Below, one piece after another: positions 1 through 7,168 of a stretch of DNA of 13,956 bases. The position numbers and the translations under genes were made by a program. This DNA comes from an uncultured Rubrivivax sp. (GTDB lineage Bacteria; Pseudomonadota; Gammaproteobacteria; Burkholderiales; Burkholderiaceae_C): contig CALBTN010000144.1 of the NCBI GenBank assembly GCA_937967345.1, forward strand, positions 1 to 13,956, written 5' to 3'. The notes below the pieces were generated by a model. The model searched no databases. It was not told the origin of the DNA and saw only the letters and a list, made by a program, of their open reading frames with translations. Every line of letters starts with the position of its first letter. Position 1 is the stretch's first letter.

Positions 1-1
1 G

Positions 2-79
2 GCCGACGACGCCAAGGTCAAGGCGGTGATGCGGCCCAGCGCCACCTTCAACGCGGCGCTGGCGGCAGCCGGCGGCTGA
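2..79 (+). CDS. C-terminal end of an unidentified protein (partial)
   Basis: An open frame enters the window from the left and ends with TGA at 77-79, giving 25 visible residues that end in FNAALAAAGG. The frame has the codon pattern of a coding region and stops just before a strong hairpin, so it looks like the real 3' end of a gene. The visible residues (Ala-rich, with a KVKAV stretch) carry no motif that I can assign to a family. The function is unknown. An accidental open frame in GC-rich DNA cannot be fully excluded. Confidence 0.5.
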   Translation, partial: ADDAKVKAVMRPSATFNAALAAAGG

Positions 80-88
80 GCGCCGCGT

Positions 89-126
89 CCAGGCCACCGC
101 GCGCTGCTCGGCGGGCGGTGGCCTGG
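89..126 (+). terminator. Perfect 12-bp inverted repeat after the upstream gene, likely terminator
   Basis: CCAGGCCACCGC at 89-100 and GCGGTGGCCTGG at 115-126 are exact reverse complements separated by a 14-nt loop. The stem is very GC-rich and begins 10 bp after the stop codon at 77-79. No T-tract follows, so it is either a Rho-assisted stop or an RNA-stabilising hairpin. It separates the upstream gene from cti, which suggests that cti has its own promoter in 127-230, although I see no convincing -35/-10 pair there. Confidence 0.6.
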
Positions 127-242
127 CGCAGCCCCAGCGCCATGGCACCGCTGGCCTGGTGGCGTTCGACAACGCTGGCCTGCAGCGCGGCGCGCCATCG
201 CCACAATCCCGGGCCGAGTAACCCGGACCTGTGGAGGGCGAC

Positions 243-2597
243 ATGCGCGTGCTGGCCGCAACCTTGAGCCTGTGTGCCCTGGTGGGCTGCGCGACGCTGT
301 CGCGCGACAGCTTCGATGAACGCTTCGGTGCCGCCGATGCCGCGCGCTACGACCTGCCGCGGGCGCCGGCCCCCGGCGCCGTATCGTGGCGCGCCGACGT
401 GCAGCCGATCCTGCAGCGGCGTTGCGTGGTCTGCCACGGCTGCTATGACGCGCCCTGTCAGCTGAACCTGGGCGCCTGGGAGGGCGTCGCGCGCGGCGCC
501 AGCAGCGATGCGGTCTACGACGCCGGGCGGCTGCACGACGCCGCGCCGTCGCGGCTGTTCGTCGACGCGCAGCGGCCCTCGCAGTGGCGCGCCAAGGGTT
601 TCTTCCCGGTGCTCAACGAGCGCTCGCCCGCAGCCGAAGCCCAGCTCGCGGGCAGCCTGCTGTACCAGACGCTGCGGCTCAAGCAGCAGCACCCGCTGCC
701 GGCCGGCCCGGTGCTCGGCGACGGTTTCGATTTTTCGCTGGGCCGGGCGATGGCCTGCCCGCGCGTCGAGCAGTTCGAGGCCTATGCGCGCCATTCGCCG
801 CTGGCCGGCATGCCCTACGGCCTGCCCGGGCTGGACCCGCGCGAGCTCGACACCCTCGCGCGCTGGCTGCAAGCCGGCGCGCCCTACGAAGGCGAGCTGC
901 CGCTGACGCCGGTGCAGCGCCAGCAGGTGCAGGCCTGGGAGGCCTTCCTCAACGGGGCGACGAACGAGCAGCGGCTGATGAGCCGCTACCTGTACGAGCA
1001 CCTGTTCCTGGCGCACCTGCATTTCGAGGCCGATGCCGCGCACCGTGCCTTTCGCGTCGTGCGCTCGAGCACGCCGCCGGGTCAGCCGCTGCGCCTGATC
1101 GCCACGCGCCGGCCTTACGACGACCCCGGGGTCGCGCGCGTGTGGTACCGGCTCGAGCCCGAGCGCGAAGCGATCCTGGCCAAGACCCACATGCCCTACG
1201 CGTTGAGCCCCGCGCGCATGGACAACTTCCGGCGCTGGTTCCTGGGCAACGGGGTCCGTGTTGCCGCGCTGCCGTCGTATGCGCCGCAGGTGGCGAGCAA
1301 CCCCTTCGCGGCCTTCGCCGAGTTGCCGCTCGACGGGCGCTACCGCTTCTTGCTCGACGAAGCGCAGTTCTTCATCATGAACTTCATCAAGGGCCCGGTG
1401 TGCCGCGGCCAGGTGGCGGTCGACGTGATCGAGGACCAGTTCTGGGTGGTTTTCGTCGACCCCCGGGCCAACACCGAGGCGATCCGCGGCGACGTGCTGC
1501 GGCGCCAGACCGAAGCGCTGACGCTGCCCGCCGAGCACGGCAGCAATGCCGGCGTGTTGCTGCCGTGGCTGCAGATGGCGGGCCAGGAGCAGCGCTTCCT
1601 GCAGGCCAAGCGCCAGATGCTGCAAAGCAGCTTCGGCAGCGGACAGGCCAAGCTCGACCTGTCGCTGATCTGGGACGGCGACGGCCGCAACCGCAACGCG
1701 GCACTGAGCATCTTCCGCCACTTCGACAGTGCCTCGGTGGTGCAGGGCTTCGTCGGCGCACCGCCAAAGACCGCCTGGGTGATCGACTATCCGCTGTTCG
1801 AGCGCATCTTCTACCTGCTGGTGGCGGGCTACGACGTCTACGGCAACGTCGGCCACCAGCTGAACAGCCGCCTGTACATGGACTTCATGCGCATGGAAGG
1901 CGAGTTCAACTTCCTGGTGCTGCTGCCGCAGCGCGTGCGCGAGAGCACGGCGCAGTACTGGTACCGCGGCGCCGGTGCCGAGGCGCGCGAGTATGTCTAT
2001 GGCCCCAAGGCCCGGCTCGATGTCGACAGCGCGGTGCCCTACCGCGGCGGCGCCGACCCGCAGCAGCAGCTGTACGGGCTGTTGCGCCAACGCCTGGCTG
2101 CGGTGCTCGACGCGCGCTTCGATCCGGGCGGCGAACCCGATGCCATGCTGCGCACCGAACTGCAGTCGCTGGCGGCGCTGCGCGGCGCCAGCCTGAGCTG
2201 GCTGCCGGAGATGAGCGTGCTGCGCATCGACGGCCTGGCTGGCGGACCGCGCTACGTCACGCTGCTGCGCAACACCGGGCACGCCAGCGTCAGCCATCTG
2301 GTGCGCGAGAGCTCCGAACTGCGGCCCGCGGAGAACACGCTGAGCGTGGCGGCGGGTTTCATCGGTGCCTACCCGAACGCGATCTACCGCGCGGGCGCAG
2401 CCGAGCTGCCGGCGCTGCGTGCGGCGATCGCCGGGCTGGCGTCGCAAGCCGACTACCGCCAGCTGGCCGACCGCTTTGCGGTGCGCCGCACCGACCCGCG
2501 GTTCTGGGCCGCCGCGGATGCGCTGCACGACAGCTATGTCAGCTGGGCGCCGCTGGAGGCCGGCGCCTTCGACCTGAACCGGCTCGAGAACCGCTGA
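243..2597 (+). CDS. cti: Fatty acid cis/trans isomerase (CTI), haem-binding periplasmic enzyme
   Basis: This is a 784-aa protein of the CTI family. The family converts cis-unsaturated fatty acids of membrane phospholipids to trans isomers without moving the double bond, which rapidly rigidifies the membrane under solvent, heat or metal stress. The key evidence is the c-type haem motif CVVCH at residues 61-65, followed by further cysteines (C67, C72) in the GCYDAPCQL context typical of CTI, and a length close to the Pseudomonas enzymes. The N-terminus is a short hydrophobic signal ending in ALVGC (lipobox, Cys16), so it may be a lipoprotein facing the periplasm. I chose ATG 243 over the in-frame GTG at 231 because GGAGG at 233-237 sits 5 nt upstream of it. 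Maturation should need the cytochrome c haem-ligation system. The gene appears monocistronic, and its 3' end overlaps the convergent TetR gene. Confidence 0.9.
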   Translation: MRVLAATLSLCALVGCATLSRDSFDERFGAADAARYDLPRAPAPGAVSWRADVQPILQRRCVVCHGCYDAPCQLNLGAWEGVARGASSDAVYDAGRLHDAAPSRLFVDAQRPSQWRAKGFFPVLNERSPAAEAQLAGSLLYQTLRLKQQHPLPAGPVLGDGFDFSLGRAMACPRVEQFEAYARHSPLAGMPYGLPGLDPRELDTLARWLQAGAPYEGELPLTPVQRQQVQAWEAFLNGATNEQRLMSRYLYEHLFLAHLHFEADAAHRAFRVVRSSTPPGQPLRLIATRRPYDDPGVARVWYRLEPEREAILAKTHMPYALSPARMDNFRRWFLGNGVRVAALPSYAPQVASNPFAAFAELPLDGRYRFLLDEAQFFIMNFIKGPVCRGQVAVDVIEDQFWVVFVDPRANTEAIRGDVLRRQTEALTLPAEHGSNAGVLLPWLQMAGQEQRFLQAKRQMLQSSFGSGQAKLDLSLIWDGDGRNRNAALSIFRHFDSASVVQGFVGAPPKTAWVIDYPLFERIFYLLVAGYDVYGNVGHQLNSRLYMDFMRMEGEFNFLVLLPQRVRESTAQYWYRGAGAEAREYVYGPKARLDVDSAVPYRGGADPQQQLYGLLRQRLAAVLDARFDPGGEPDAMLRTELQSLAALRGASLSWLPEMSVLRIDGLAGGPRYVTLLRNTGHASVSHLVRESSELRPAENTLSVAAGFIGAYPNAIYRAGAAELPALRAAIAGLASQADYRQLADRFAVRRTDPRFWAAADALHDSYVSWAPLEAGAFDLNRLENR

Positions 2598-3204
2598 AGC
2601 CGCCGCGCGGCGCGGTGCCGTCGATGAAGAGTTCGACCACCGTGTCGAACTCTGCGCGCAGCTCGATATTCGGCTCGCTGAGCCAGCGCATCAGCGCGCC
2701 GAGATAGAGGTAGTGGAAGTAGATCGCGAGTTGCCCGGGGCGCCGCGTCGAGGCCAGCTCGCCTTGCCGTTGCGCGCTGCCGATCAGCCCGGTCCACACG
2801 GGCAGCAGGCCGCGGTCCTGCTCCGTCGACGCGCTCGGATCGAAGGTGGCGAACTTGTAGCGGATGTAGGGCAGCAGCACGTCGGCATGCTGCTCGCACC
2901 AACGTGCGGAGTCGTGCAGCAGCGCGGTGATGCCGGCGCGAAAGCCACTGCGCTCGTGCGCATGCAAGTTCCGGCGGGACAGATCGGCGGCCAACGCGGC
3001 CTCGAGCAGGTGTTCGAGCAGCGCTTCCTTCGCCGGAAAGTACTTGTACAGCGTGCGCTTGGAGACACGCGCCTGGCTCGCCACCTGCTCCATCGTCACG
3101 CTGGCGTAGCCCTGGGACGCGATCAGCAGCGCGGCGACGCGGCCGATGTGCGCGGGCAACAACGCGCGGCTCGTTGGGCGGGGCGGTGGGTTGGACGGCC
3201 TCAT
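2539..3204 (-). CDS. TetR/AcrR-family transcriptional repressor
   Basis: This is a 221-aa protein. Residues 18-65 form the TetR DNA-binding domain, with the recognition helix region RVSKRTLYKYFPAKEAL (46-62) matching the family signature. The rest is a helical ligand-binding domain with no recognisable ligand class. I placed the start at ATG 3204, because the upstream extension of the same frame runs through the operator region and into the divergent gene and is implausible. The last residues (about 200-221, rich in Gly, Arg and Pro) look unconserved, and their codons overlap the end of cti on the opposite strand by 59 bp. The gene is divergent from the glycosyltransferase gene across a 59-bp gap holding a palindromic operator, so it most likely represses itself and that neighbour. 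The inducer is unknown. Confidence 0.88.
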   Translation of the reverse strand: MRPSNPPPRPTSRALLPAHIGRVAALLIASQGYASVTMEQVASQARVSKRTLYKYFPAKEALLEHLLEAALAADLSRRNLHAHERSGFRAGITALLHDSARWCEQHADVLLPYIRYKFATFDPSASTEQDRGLLPVWTGLIGSAQRQGELASTRRPGQLAIYFHYLYLGALMRWLSEPNIELRAEFDTVVELFIDGTAPRGGFSGSRAGSGRRRRPPAAPS

Positions 3205-3227
3205 GGCGGTGCCATACGTCTCGGGTG

Positions 3228-3250
3228 TAAAGTAAACGGCGTGTACTTTA
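3228..3250. promoter_or_regulatory. Palindromic operator between TetR gene and glycosyltransferase gene
   Basis: TAAAGTAAAC (3228-3237) and GTGTACTTTA (3241-3250) are inverted halves around a central GGC, matching at 9 of 10 positions. The inner arms TAAAGTA and TACTTTA match perfectly. The AT-rich arms stand out sharply from the surrounding GC-rich DNA. Position, size and symmetry fit a TetR-family dimer (or pair of dimers) site controlling both divergent genes. It ends 13 bp before the glycosyltransferase start codon and 23 bp before the TetR start codon, so binding would block both promoters. Confidence 0.8.
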
Positions 3251-3263
3251 GCGCCAAGACGCG

Positions 3264-4499
3264 ATGAAGCTGGTGGTCCTGACTTTCGGCACTGACGGCG
3301 ACACCCGGCCGCTCGCCGCGTTGAGCCATGCCTTGCGCTTCGCCGGTCACCAGGTCTGCCTGCTCGGCGAGCAGAGCACGTTGGGCGCGGCCCAGGCGCT
3401 CGGTGTGCCGGCCACGCCGCTGGCCGGCGATATCCGCGCGCTGTTTGCCGAGTGGGGCAGCAAGGGACCGCGCGGCACGGCCAAGGCGCTGGTCGAGCTG
3501 ACCAATGCGCACACCGCGAACTGGATGCGCCAGACCCTGGCCGCGGCACAGGGCTGCGATGCGATCGTCACCTCCGGTCTGGCCGGATTTGTCGGCCTGT
3601 CGGTGGCCGAACGTCTCGGCGTTGCCGCCATCGGCGCGGGAATGATCCCGCTCACGCCTTCGCGCGAGTTCGCGTCGCCGTTCCTGCCGCCACGCTGGGT
3701 GCCGGCCTGGGGCAACAAGGCCAGCCTCGCGCTCACGAACCAGCTGTTGTGGCTCGCCCTGCGCAAGACGCTGAACCGCGCGCGTGCCGAGCTGCTGTCG
3801 CTGCCGCCGCGCCGCGCGCTGTCGACCGAGCACCCGATGCTCTACGGCATCTCGCCGACGCTGCTGCCGCGGCCCGCCGACTGGCCCGCGCAGGCGCTGC
3901 TGTGCGGGCAGTGGGTGCCGCCGCTGGCCGCCGGCTACGTGCCACCGGCCGCGCTGAGCGCCTTCCTGGATGCCGGCGCGCCCCCGGTCTATATCGGCTT
4001 CGGCAGCATGACCGGCATCGACATGGCGGCGATGCTCGCTGCGGTGGTGGCGGCGTTGCAGGGTCGCCGCGCCGTGTTCTGGCCGGGCTGGAACGGCATC
4101 GGCGGCGCGCGGCTGCCGGCCAACGTGCTCGCCATCGACGCCACGCCGCACGACTGGCTGTTTCCGCGCATGGCCTGCGTGATCCATCACGGCGGATCGG
4201 GAACCAGCCACTCGGCGTTGCGCGCCGGCAAGCCGTCGATCGTCGTGCCGTTCACCGGCGACCAGCCGTTCTGGGCCGAGCGGCTGCAGCGGCTCGGCGT
4301 GGCCCCGGCGCCGCTGGCCGCATCGCGTCCGGACGCGAAGGCACTGGCCGCGGCGCTCGACTTCGCCGCGTCGCGGTCTGTCATTGCGCGTGCGGCGGCG
4401 CTGGGGCAAAGGGTGGCCATGGAGGACGGGCTCGCCGCGGCGGTGGCGGCGATCGGCACGCTCGTCGCGAAGCGGACCGCGATCCCCGCGGCTGCTTGA
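3264..4499 (+). CDS. GT1-family (UGT-like) glycosyltransferase
   Basis: This 411-aa protein has the two-domain GT-B layout. The N-terminal acceptor domain opens with VVLTFGTDGDTRPLAAL, the start typical of the GT28/UGT N-terminal fold. The C-terminal nucleotide-sugar domain contains IGFGSMTG (244-251), HHGGSGT (308-314) and GDQPFWAERL (332-341). The last two are the sugar-donor signature seen in bacterial macrolide-type and sterol 3-beta-glucosyltransferase-like enzymes. It probably transfers a sugar from UDP-sugar (or dTDP-sugar) to a small lipophilic acceptor, which may be an endogenous lipid or a toxic compound inactivated by glycosylation. No signal peptide or clear membrane helix is seen, so it should be cytosolic or peripheral. 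ATG 3264 has only a poor Shine-Dalgarno. It lies 13 bp after the operator, so a very short leader or leaderless message is possible. The acceptor cannot be told from the sequence. Confidence 0.85.
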   Translation: MKLVVLTFGTDGDTRPLAALSHALRFAGHQVCLLGEQSTLGAAQALGVPATPLAGDIRALFAEWGSKGPRGTAKALVELTNAHTANWMRQTLAAAQGCDAIVTSGLAGFVGLSVAERLGVAAIGAGMIPLTPSREFASPFLPPRWVPAWGNKASLALTNQLLWLALRKTLNRARAELLSLPPRRALSTEHPMLYGISPTLLPRPADWPAQALLCGQWVPPLAAGYVPPAALSAFLDAGAPPVYIGFGSMTGIDMAAMLAAVVAALQGRRAVFWPGWNGIGGARLPANVLAIDATPHDWLFPRMACVIHHGGSGTSHSALRAGKPSIVVPFTGDQPFWAERLQRLGVAPAPLAASRPDAKALAAALDFAASRSVIARAAALGQRVAMEDGLAAAVAAIGTLVAKRTAIPAAA

Positions 4500-4565
4500 C
4501 GCACGCCGATGCCGTTGCGGTCGTGAACCTGGATCGCCGACGACCCCTGCACGGCGCAGCGGCGC

Positions 4566-5290
4566 TCATGACCGCGGACGCCGCAGCAGCGCATACACCG
4601 CCGGCACCACGAACAGCGACAGCAGCGGCGCGCTGACCATGCCGCCGAGCATCGGCGCGGCGATGCGGCTCATCACTTCGGAGCCGGTGCCGCTGCCCCA
4701 GACGATCGGCACCAGGCCGGCCAGGATCACCGCCACCGTCATCGCCTTGGGTCGCACGCGCTGCACCGCGCCTTCGCGGATCGCCTCGTCGACCGTCTCG
4801 CGCGAGGCCGCCGCACCTGCGGCCAAGCGGTCGCGCAGTGCCTGCTTCAGGTACAGCAGCATGACCACGCCGAACTCCGCCGCCACCCCCGCCAGCGCGA
4901 TGAAACCGACTCCGGTGGCCACCGACAGCCGGTAGTCCATCAGGTACAGCAGCCACACGCCGCCGATCAGCGCGAAGGGCAGCGTCGCCATGATCAGCGC
5001 GGCCTCGTCGAGGCGGTCGAAGGTCAGGACCAGCAGCACGAAGATGATCAGCAAGGTCGCCGGCACCACCACCTTCAGCCGCGCGTTGGCGCGCTCCATG
5101 AACTCGAACTGCCCCGAGTGGCGATGCTCATGCCCGGTTCCAGCTTCATCTCCTTGGACACGGCGGCGCGCGGATCGCCCACCGCCGCCTCCAGGTCGCG
5201 GCCGCGCACGTCGATGCAGCTCGGTGCGGCGCTGGCCGCGAGCGGCACGCACAGCAGCGCGGCGCACACGCGCGAGAGGGGAAGGTCCAT
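4566..5290 (-). pseudogene. Deleted and frameshifted cus-type RND pump remnant (signal peptide fused to CusA C-terminus)
   Basis: From 5290 (ATG, with GGAGG complementing 5298-5302, 7 nt away) the frame reads a clear signal peptide, MDLPLSRVCAALLCVPLAASAAP. It then passes directly into IDVRGRDLEAAV and KEMKLEPGMSIA, which is the CusA/CzcA-type periplasmic segment normally located about two thirds into the pump. At 5118-5119 one base is missing. The family sequence resumes in the next frame as SGQFEFMERANARLK and continues through the C-terminal transmembrane helices, including the conserved GVGFIALAGVAAEFGVVMLLYL, to LLRRPRS and TGA at 4566. Full RND pumps have about 1040 residues; only about the last 260 remain. 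The signal peptide probably belonged to the first gene of a cusCBA operon (an inference), so one deletion would have removed cusC, cusB and most of cusA. It is very unlikely to be a working transporter. Confidence 0.85.
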
Positions 5291-5369
5291 GTCGCATCCT
5301 CCACAAGCCAAGGGGTTCGCGAACGACGGCGGCAGCGCCCATCGGGCGCCGGCGCCGGTCACGGCCTTG

Positions 5370-5789
5370 TCAATTGCGCAGGACGAGCAGCGACAGGTAC
5401 AGCGGTGGCGAGCCTGGCGGCACGGCGCCAGGTGGTGGGCCCCACCACGGGCTGGAATGCCAGCGTGCGGGTGGGGGGTCGGTGCGCGCCGCGTGCCGCC
5501 AGTCGATGACCGCCAGCAGCAGCGGCCAGGGTGTCCAGTCGCCCAGCGGGGCGGCGCCGACGACCTGTTCACCTTGATCGCAGTGGGCCTTGCACAGTTG
5601 CGGCTGCTCGGCGTCCATGTCCAGAGGCATGTTGCCGTCGCAGTCCGGCATCGCTTGCGATGTGGTGGTGCTGCGCAGCGCCTGCAGCTCGGCCGGGCAG
5701 GCATAGGCGGCGGTGGCCAGTTGCATGAACAGCAGCAGCATCACCAGGCCGCCGGACACCCAGCGTTTGAACGTGCGATGGACGCGCAT
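5370..5789 (-). CDS. Small secreted Cys-containing protein of copper cluster, function unknown
   Basis: This is a 139-aa protein. Residues 1-30 are a strong signal peptide: basic start MRVHRTFKRW, hydrophobic VMLLLFMQLATA, cleavage after AYA. The mature part would start at Cys31 and has further cysteines at 50 (MPDCDGNMP), 66 and 70 (QLCKAHC), with Met, Asp and His residues nearby, which suggests metal binding in the periplasm. The C-terminal half is Pro- and Trp-rich and ends in a short hydrophobic PLYLSLLVLRN. From memory, similar small proteins often sit just ahead of cusCBA genes in Burkholderiales, and here the gene lies directly upstream of the cus remnant. It starts 27 bp after the previous gene, so it should be co-transcribed. 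No function is established that I know of. Confidence 0.72.
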   Translation of the reverse strand: MRVHRTFKRWVSGGLVMLLLFMQLATAAYACPAELQALRSTTTSQAMPDCDGNMPLDMDAEQPQLCKAHCDQGEQVVGAAPLGDWTPWPLLLAVIDWRHAARTDPPPARWHSSPWWGPPPGAVPPGSPPLYLSLLVLRN

Positions 5790-5816
5790 CTATATCAGCC
5801 TACGCCTGGCGCGGCT

Positions 5817-6062
5817 TCATCGGCTTGCGTTGCCGCAAGCGCACCCTTGGCGGGCCGTGACCGGTGGGCATTTGACCGAGCCGTACGAGCAGAACACGCA
5901 GCAGTCGCCTGCCTTCGGCCGCAACACGGTCTTGCAGCGCTCGCACTCGTAGAAGAACTGGCACGCATCGGTGGGCATCAGCTCGCGCCTGGCGTGGCCG
6001 CACTCAGGGCAGGTCAACACCGACTCCAGTTGCGCGACGGTCGTCATCGGTGGCGGATCCAT
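5817..6062 (-). CDS. GDCCVFCSYG-motif small Cys-rich protein
   Basis: This 81-aa cytosolic protein has 11 cysteines. CPEC (18-21) and CERC (40-43) form a zinc-ribbon-like pair of CxxC knuckles. They are followed by the diagnostic GDCCVFCSYGSVKCPP (52-67), which defines a small family of unknown function recurrent in heavy-metal resistance clusters of proteobacteria. I chose ATG 6062 because it follows the stop of the DMT transporter by 7 bp, which implies translational coupling. ATG 6047 is an alternative. The upstream part of the open frame is only a shadow of the His-rich tail of the preceding gene. A role in metal binding, delivery or sensing is an inference. Confidence 0.85.
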   Translation of the reverse strand: MDPPPMTTVAQLESVLTCPECGHARRELMPTDACQFFYECERCKTVLRPKAGDCCVFCSYGSVKCPPVTARQGCACGNASR

Positions 6063-6069
6063 CAGTCTC

Positions 6070-7134
6070 TCAATGACGGTGAAGGTGGTGGGCGTCGGGC
6101 ACATGCGGGTGCGCATGCTGCAACGGCCGATGCCGATGTACGTGGCTGTGCTCGCCGGCCGGCATCGTGTCGTGCGCATGATCGTGGTGCCCGTCGTCGT
6201 GGCGGTGCGCATGTTCATGCTCCATCGCCGCATGCGTGTGCTCGTGGCTGTGCGATTCGGCCAGGTGCAGCAGCACGCCGGCCAGCATCAGCGCGCTGCC
6301 TGCCGCCAGCATCCAGCCCGCCGGGCGCTCGCCCAGCAGCATGGCGAAGGCCGCGCCGATGAAGGGGGCGAAGGCGAACACCGATCCGGTGCGCGCGGCG
6401 CCGAAGGCGCGTTGCGCAAGCAGGTAGCAGTGCAGGCTCAGGCCGTAGCCGGTGGCGCCGATCAGCCACAGCGCCAGCAGCGCCGATGGCCTCGGCAAGG
6501 TCTCGCCGGCAGCGAGCGCGACAAGCGCAGCGGCGCAGGCGCCCAGTGCAGCCTTGAACATCACCACCTGGCCGGGGTCGCGTTCGGCGAGTGCGCGTGA
6601 CAGGCTGTTGTCCACCGCCCAGGCGGCCGTGGCCAACAACACCGCGAGCAGGCCCAGCAGTTGTGCGCCGCCATCGCGCCCCTGGTCCAGCACCAGCAGC
6701 ATGCCGCCGGCCAGCAGCAGCAACATCGCGGTCCAGACGCGGCCGTCCATGGTCTCGCGGCACAGGCGCCAGGCGAGCAGCGCGGTAAACACGGCTTCGA
6801 GCGTGAGCATCAGCGAGGCACTGGTGGCACTGGTGCGCTGCAGGCCCCAGGCCAGCGCCACGGGGCCGAGCACGGCGCCGAACGCGGCCATGGCCAGCAG
6901 GCGCGAAAGCTCGCTTCGCATGACGCGGGCTTCGCGCTCGACGCGCCGCCGCGACAACACGCCGGCCGCAGCCGCGCCACCGTAGAGCACGGCCGCGGTG
7001 GTGAACGGGCCGACGCCGACACCGAAGCGCTGTACCAGCGGCGTGCTGAGGCCGAAGAGCAGTGCCGCCAGCAGCGCCAGCAGGCCGCCGCGCAGTGCCG
7101 GCCGTGAGTTCGAATGTCGTTTGCAGCTGTACAC
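6070..7134 (-). CDS. DMT/EamA-family transporter with His-rich C-terminal tail
   Basis: This is a protein of about 354 aa with roughly ten hydrophobic segments in two EamA-like halves (about residues 15-150 and 158-292), as in drug/metabolite transporters. The last 65 residues, from His290, contain 24 histidines in alternating HxH runs mixed with Asp and Glu, ending HHLHRH. Such a tail should bind Zn, Cu, Ni or Co. With the usual 10-helix topology it would lie in the cytoplasm. The gene follows the Cu+ ATPase by 34 bp and is coupled to the GDCC protein gene, so a metal-linked role is likely, but the substrate is unknown. The start is uncertain. GTG 7134 is used here because the only ATG further upstream (7209) lies inside the ATPase gene. 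The Shine-Dalgarno is weak. Confidence 0.78.
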   Translation of the reverse strand: MYSCKRHSNSRPALRGGLLALLAALLFGLSTPLVQRFGVGVGPFTTAAVLYGGAAAAGVLSRRRVEREARVMRSELSRLLAMAAFGAVLGPVALAWGLQRTSATSASLMLTLEAVFTALLAWRLCRETMDGRVWTAMLLLLAGGMLLVLDQGRDGGAQLLGLLAVLLATAAWAVDNSLSRALAERDPGQVVMFKAALGACAAALVALAAGETLPRPSALLALWLIGATGYGLSLHCYLLAQRAFGAARTGSVFAFAPFIGAAFAMLLGERPAGWMLAAGSALMLAGVLLHLAESHSHEHTHAAMEHEHAHRHDDGHHDHAHDTMPAGEHSHVHRHRPLQHAHPHVPDAHHLHRH

Positions 7135-7168
7135 CTCTGGTTCGCTTGTCCGTCTGGGCTTGAACTGA

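Noticed and set aside
48..2528. 826-codon open frame on the - strand
   Set aside because: It lies antisense to cti across almost its whole length. Its translation is Arg/Gln/His-rich with no domain, as expected for a shadow frame in GC-rich DNA, whereas the + strand frame has haem and signal motifs.
584..2707. 707-codon open frame on the + strand
   Set aside because: It is an out-of-frame shadow of cti made of Ala/Arg/Pro-rich low-complexity sequence.
3201..4409. 402-codon open frame on the - strand
   Set aside because: It is antisense to the glycosyltransferase and lacks any family motif.
4500..4565. Possible terminator between the convergent glycosyltransferase and cus remnant
   Set aside because: No clean inverted repeat was seen in this short gap.
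6063..6233. N-terminal extension of the GDCC protein frame
   Set aside because: This Thr/Met/Arg-rich part is only the out-of-frame reading of the His-rich tail of the transporter. The conserved protein begins at 6062.
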